From Vibrio profundi (GTDB lineage Bacteria > Pseudomonadota > Gammaproteobacteria > Enterobacterales > Vibrionaceae): DNA of 64,000 nt. The translations under genes were made by a program, and so were the position numbers. Numbering within the stretch: the first letter of the stretch is position 1; the number at the start of each line of letters is the position of its first letter. Shown in pieces: positions 62,842 to 64,000 of the stretch. The stretch lies in the NCBI RefSeq assembly GCF_005281835.1, contig NZ_RZIS01000003.1, positions 496,001-560,000 of the forward strand, given 5' to 3'. Below the pieces are notes generated by a model. That model saw only the letters and a program-made list of their open reading frames with translations, did not search any database and was not told the origin of the DNA.

Positions 62842-63414
62842 ATGAAAAAAATTGCAATTGTGAGCCTGCCACTGCTCTTGGCTGCGTGTGCATCTGAAAC
62901 CTACATCACGGATGTAACTTCTGAAAGCTACACGGAAGAATACAAAACAGCTAAAGTTGAAGCTCCTGTCGTCTCGCAAGCTCAAGAAGTAGCGACAGGC
63001 GTTAGTGAAGAAAATGTAGCCGTTAATGTTGTGAAGCTAGCTCCTGCAGAAGAAAAGAAAGTGGTTAAGCTTAGCCCTCAAAAAACGGCTAAAGTGGTAC
63101 CACCAACTAAAAAACAAATGGATATGAACCAGCGTTTTGGTTACACCATCCAAGTTGTTGCTGTTGGAAGCCAAGCAAAAGTGGATTCGTTTGTGAGCAA
63201 ACTTCCACGTTCAAGCCAGCCGGTTTGGGAAAACTACAAAGTAGTTAATGGCACTAAATGGTTCACGGTTTTATATGGTGACTATGCAACACGCTTAGAA
63301 GCAAAAAAGGCGATTTCAACACTATCTTCTGAATTCCAAGACTTGCAACCATTTGTAAAGAGTATTGATGATATTAAGAATTCAGACTATCCGACACTGA
63401 ATAAGCTTAATTAG
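62842..63414 (+). CDS. SPOR-domain lipoprotein
   Basis: A 190-residue lipoprotein. ATG 62842 is chosen because it gives a signal sequence ending in the lipobox LLLAAC (Cys16); an ATG 105 bp upstream would add an unrelated leader. A flexible Val/Glu/Lys-rich linker (about residues 20-95) leads to a C-terminal SPOR domain (RFGYTIQVVAVGSQAKVDSFVSKLP, WFTVLYGDYATRLEAKKAI). SPOR domains bind glycan strands stripped of peptide at the division site, so a septal role is likely. It sits between patZ and ddl and ends in a UUCG-type terminator. Confidence 0.88.
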   Translation: MKKIAIVSLPLLLAACASETYITDVTSESYTEEYKTAKVEAPVVSQAQEVATGVSEENVAVNVVKLAPAEEKKVVKLSPQKTAKVVPPTKKQMDMNQRFGYTIQVVAVGSQAKVDSFVSKLPRSSQPVWENYKVVNGTKWFTVLYGDYATRLEAKKAISTLSSEFQDLQPFVKSIDDIKNSDYPTLNKLN

Positions 63415-63431
63415 ATTAGAACAAACATAGG

Positions 63432-63457
63432 TAAGGGGCTTCGGTCCCTTTCTTTTT
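63432..63457 (+). terminator. Rho-independent terminator of the SPOR gene
   Basis: AAGGGGC / GTCCCTT with one G-T wobble around a TTCG loop, then TCTTTTT. Confidence 0.82.
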
Positions 63458-63579
63458 GCCCAATAGTTAGTCATTTGGCAGCAAAGCGCGATTTTTTCTA
63501 TTCAAAACACTGTACCTACGCGTCGATTTGTTTATGATGAAACTGTATTTTTACTTTGTCTCAAGGACTGATTTCACAC

Positions 63580-64000
63580 ATGAATAATACTAAAATTCTT
63601 TTACTTTGCGGCGGTGGCTCATCTGAGCACGAAGTATCACTAGTATCTGCTGGATTCCTCTTTGACCAGCTCAACACTATAGAAGAATTCGAAGTTATAC
63701 GTGTAGAGATCAAACAAGATGCATGGGTAACGGACTCTGGAAAGCAAGTCTACCTAGACATCCACACGAAAGCACTTCGTGGCGATGACTACGTTGAAAA
63801 TATTGACTTTATTGTTCCTTGTATTCATGGATTTCCTGGTGAGACAGGGGATATCCAATCACTTTTCGAACTCGCTAATATTCCATACCTAGGATGCGGT
63901 TCTGAAGCAAGCAACAATAGCTTCAACAAGATCACTTCAAAGCTCTGGTATGACGCTATCGATATTCCAAATACGCCATATTTATTCCTATCAGAAAACT
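63580..64000 (+). CDS. ddl: D-alanine--D-alanine ligase (3' end outside window)
   Basis: The first 140 residues of a Ddl enzyme, which joins two D-Ala for the peptidoglycan stem; the gene runs off the right edge. The ATP-grasp N-terminal domain is clear: ILLLCGGGSSEHEVSLVSAGFL (residues 5-26, with the G-G-x-S-x-E-x-x-V-S pattern), VPCIHGFPGETGDIQSLFEL and YLGCGSEASNNSFNKITSKLWY. The length of the loops resembles the DdlA type found outside the mur operon. The start ATG 63580 follows AAGGA by about 13 bp. No mur or fts genes are near. Confidence 0.95.
   Translation, partial: MNNTKILLLCGGGSSEHEVSLVSAGFLFDQLNTIEEFEVIRVEIKQDAWVTDSGKQVYLDIHTKALRGDDYVENIDFIVPCIHGFPGETGDIQSLFELANIPYLGCGSEASNNSFNKITSKLWYDAIDIPNTPYLFLSEN

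Noticed and set aside
1..64000. tRNA, rRNA, CRISPR array or insertion sequence
   Set aside because: None was recognised on reading the intergenic regions; no transposase-like protein is encoded.

Overview
The window looks like a stretch of a Vibrio (Vibrionaceae) chromosome. Evidence: a haem-type TonB receptor divergent from a LysR regulator (the hupA/hupR arrangement of V. vulnificus), a FabV-type enoyl reductase, two-adaptor RND efflux genes as in V. cholerae vexIJK, a DUF3389-like small protein, and an overall gammaproteobacterial gene set (yceJI, ybjD, sgrR, ybbAP/tesA, pxpABC, patZ, galE, ddl). Both ends cut genes: an RhlE-like DEAD-box helicase on the left and D-alanine--D-alanine ligase on the right. 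I see no rRNA, tRNA, CRISPR, insertion sequence or prophage.

Layout. 1-6.9 kb: helicase end, TetR regulator divergent from an RND operon (two lipoprotein adaptors plus pump). 6.9-10.6 kb: EAL phosphodiesterase, an unknown protein, DUF2164, cytochrome b561/YceI pair. 10.7-12.9 kb: three tandem paralogous small outer-membrane barrel proteins. 13-18 kb: FNT channel fused to CBS domains, a LysR regulator, a DUF1097 membrane protein with a clear CRP site, and a YbjD-type OLD nuclease. 18.3-22.9 kb: 5'-nucleotidase, a small Trp-rich ORF, a TerC/Alx protein behind a yybP-ykoY (Mn2+) riboswitch, a DUF1127-like mini-protein, DUF1223. 23-28.9 kb: YbaK, solute-binding protein, alpha/beta hydrolase, PhnA, M50 and M48 proteases, thioesterase. 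29-35.3 kb: sgrR-EamA-zinc-ribbon operon, CutA, DUF2238, 2OG-Fe oxygenase, J-domain protein. 35.4-42.5 kb: PBP2, ABC-class ATPase, GAF-GGDEF-EAL protein, FabV. 42.6-50.6 kb: tesA divergent from ybbA-ybbP, FAD oxidoreductase, pxpABC. 50.7-55.3 kb: a tightly overlapped TonB receptor/YfiR/diguanylate cyclase operon. 55.3-64 kb: galE, a 24-residue ORF, haem receptor and LysR, PatZ-type acetyltransferase, SPOR lipoprotein, ddl.

Themes. Three genes handle cyclic di-GMP: two EAL proteins and one diguanylate cyclase joined to an outer-membrane receptor and a YfiR-like periplasmic regulator. That operon is the best candidate for an under-described sensory system. The Mn2+ riboswitch before the TerC gene has a readable switch: one segment can pair with either an upstream arm or the Shine-Dalgarno sequence. 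Two unlisted small ORFs, an inverted pair of DnaA boxes, a hairpin at the sgrR start and a triplicated outer-membrane gene are further points of interest. Function calls rest on motif recognition by eye; no database search or computation was run.
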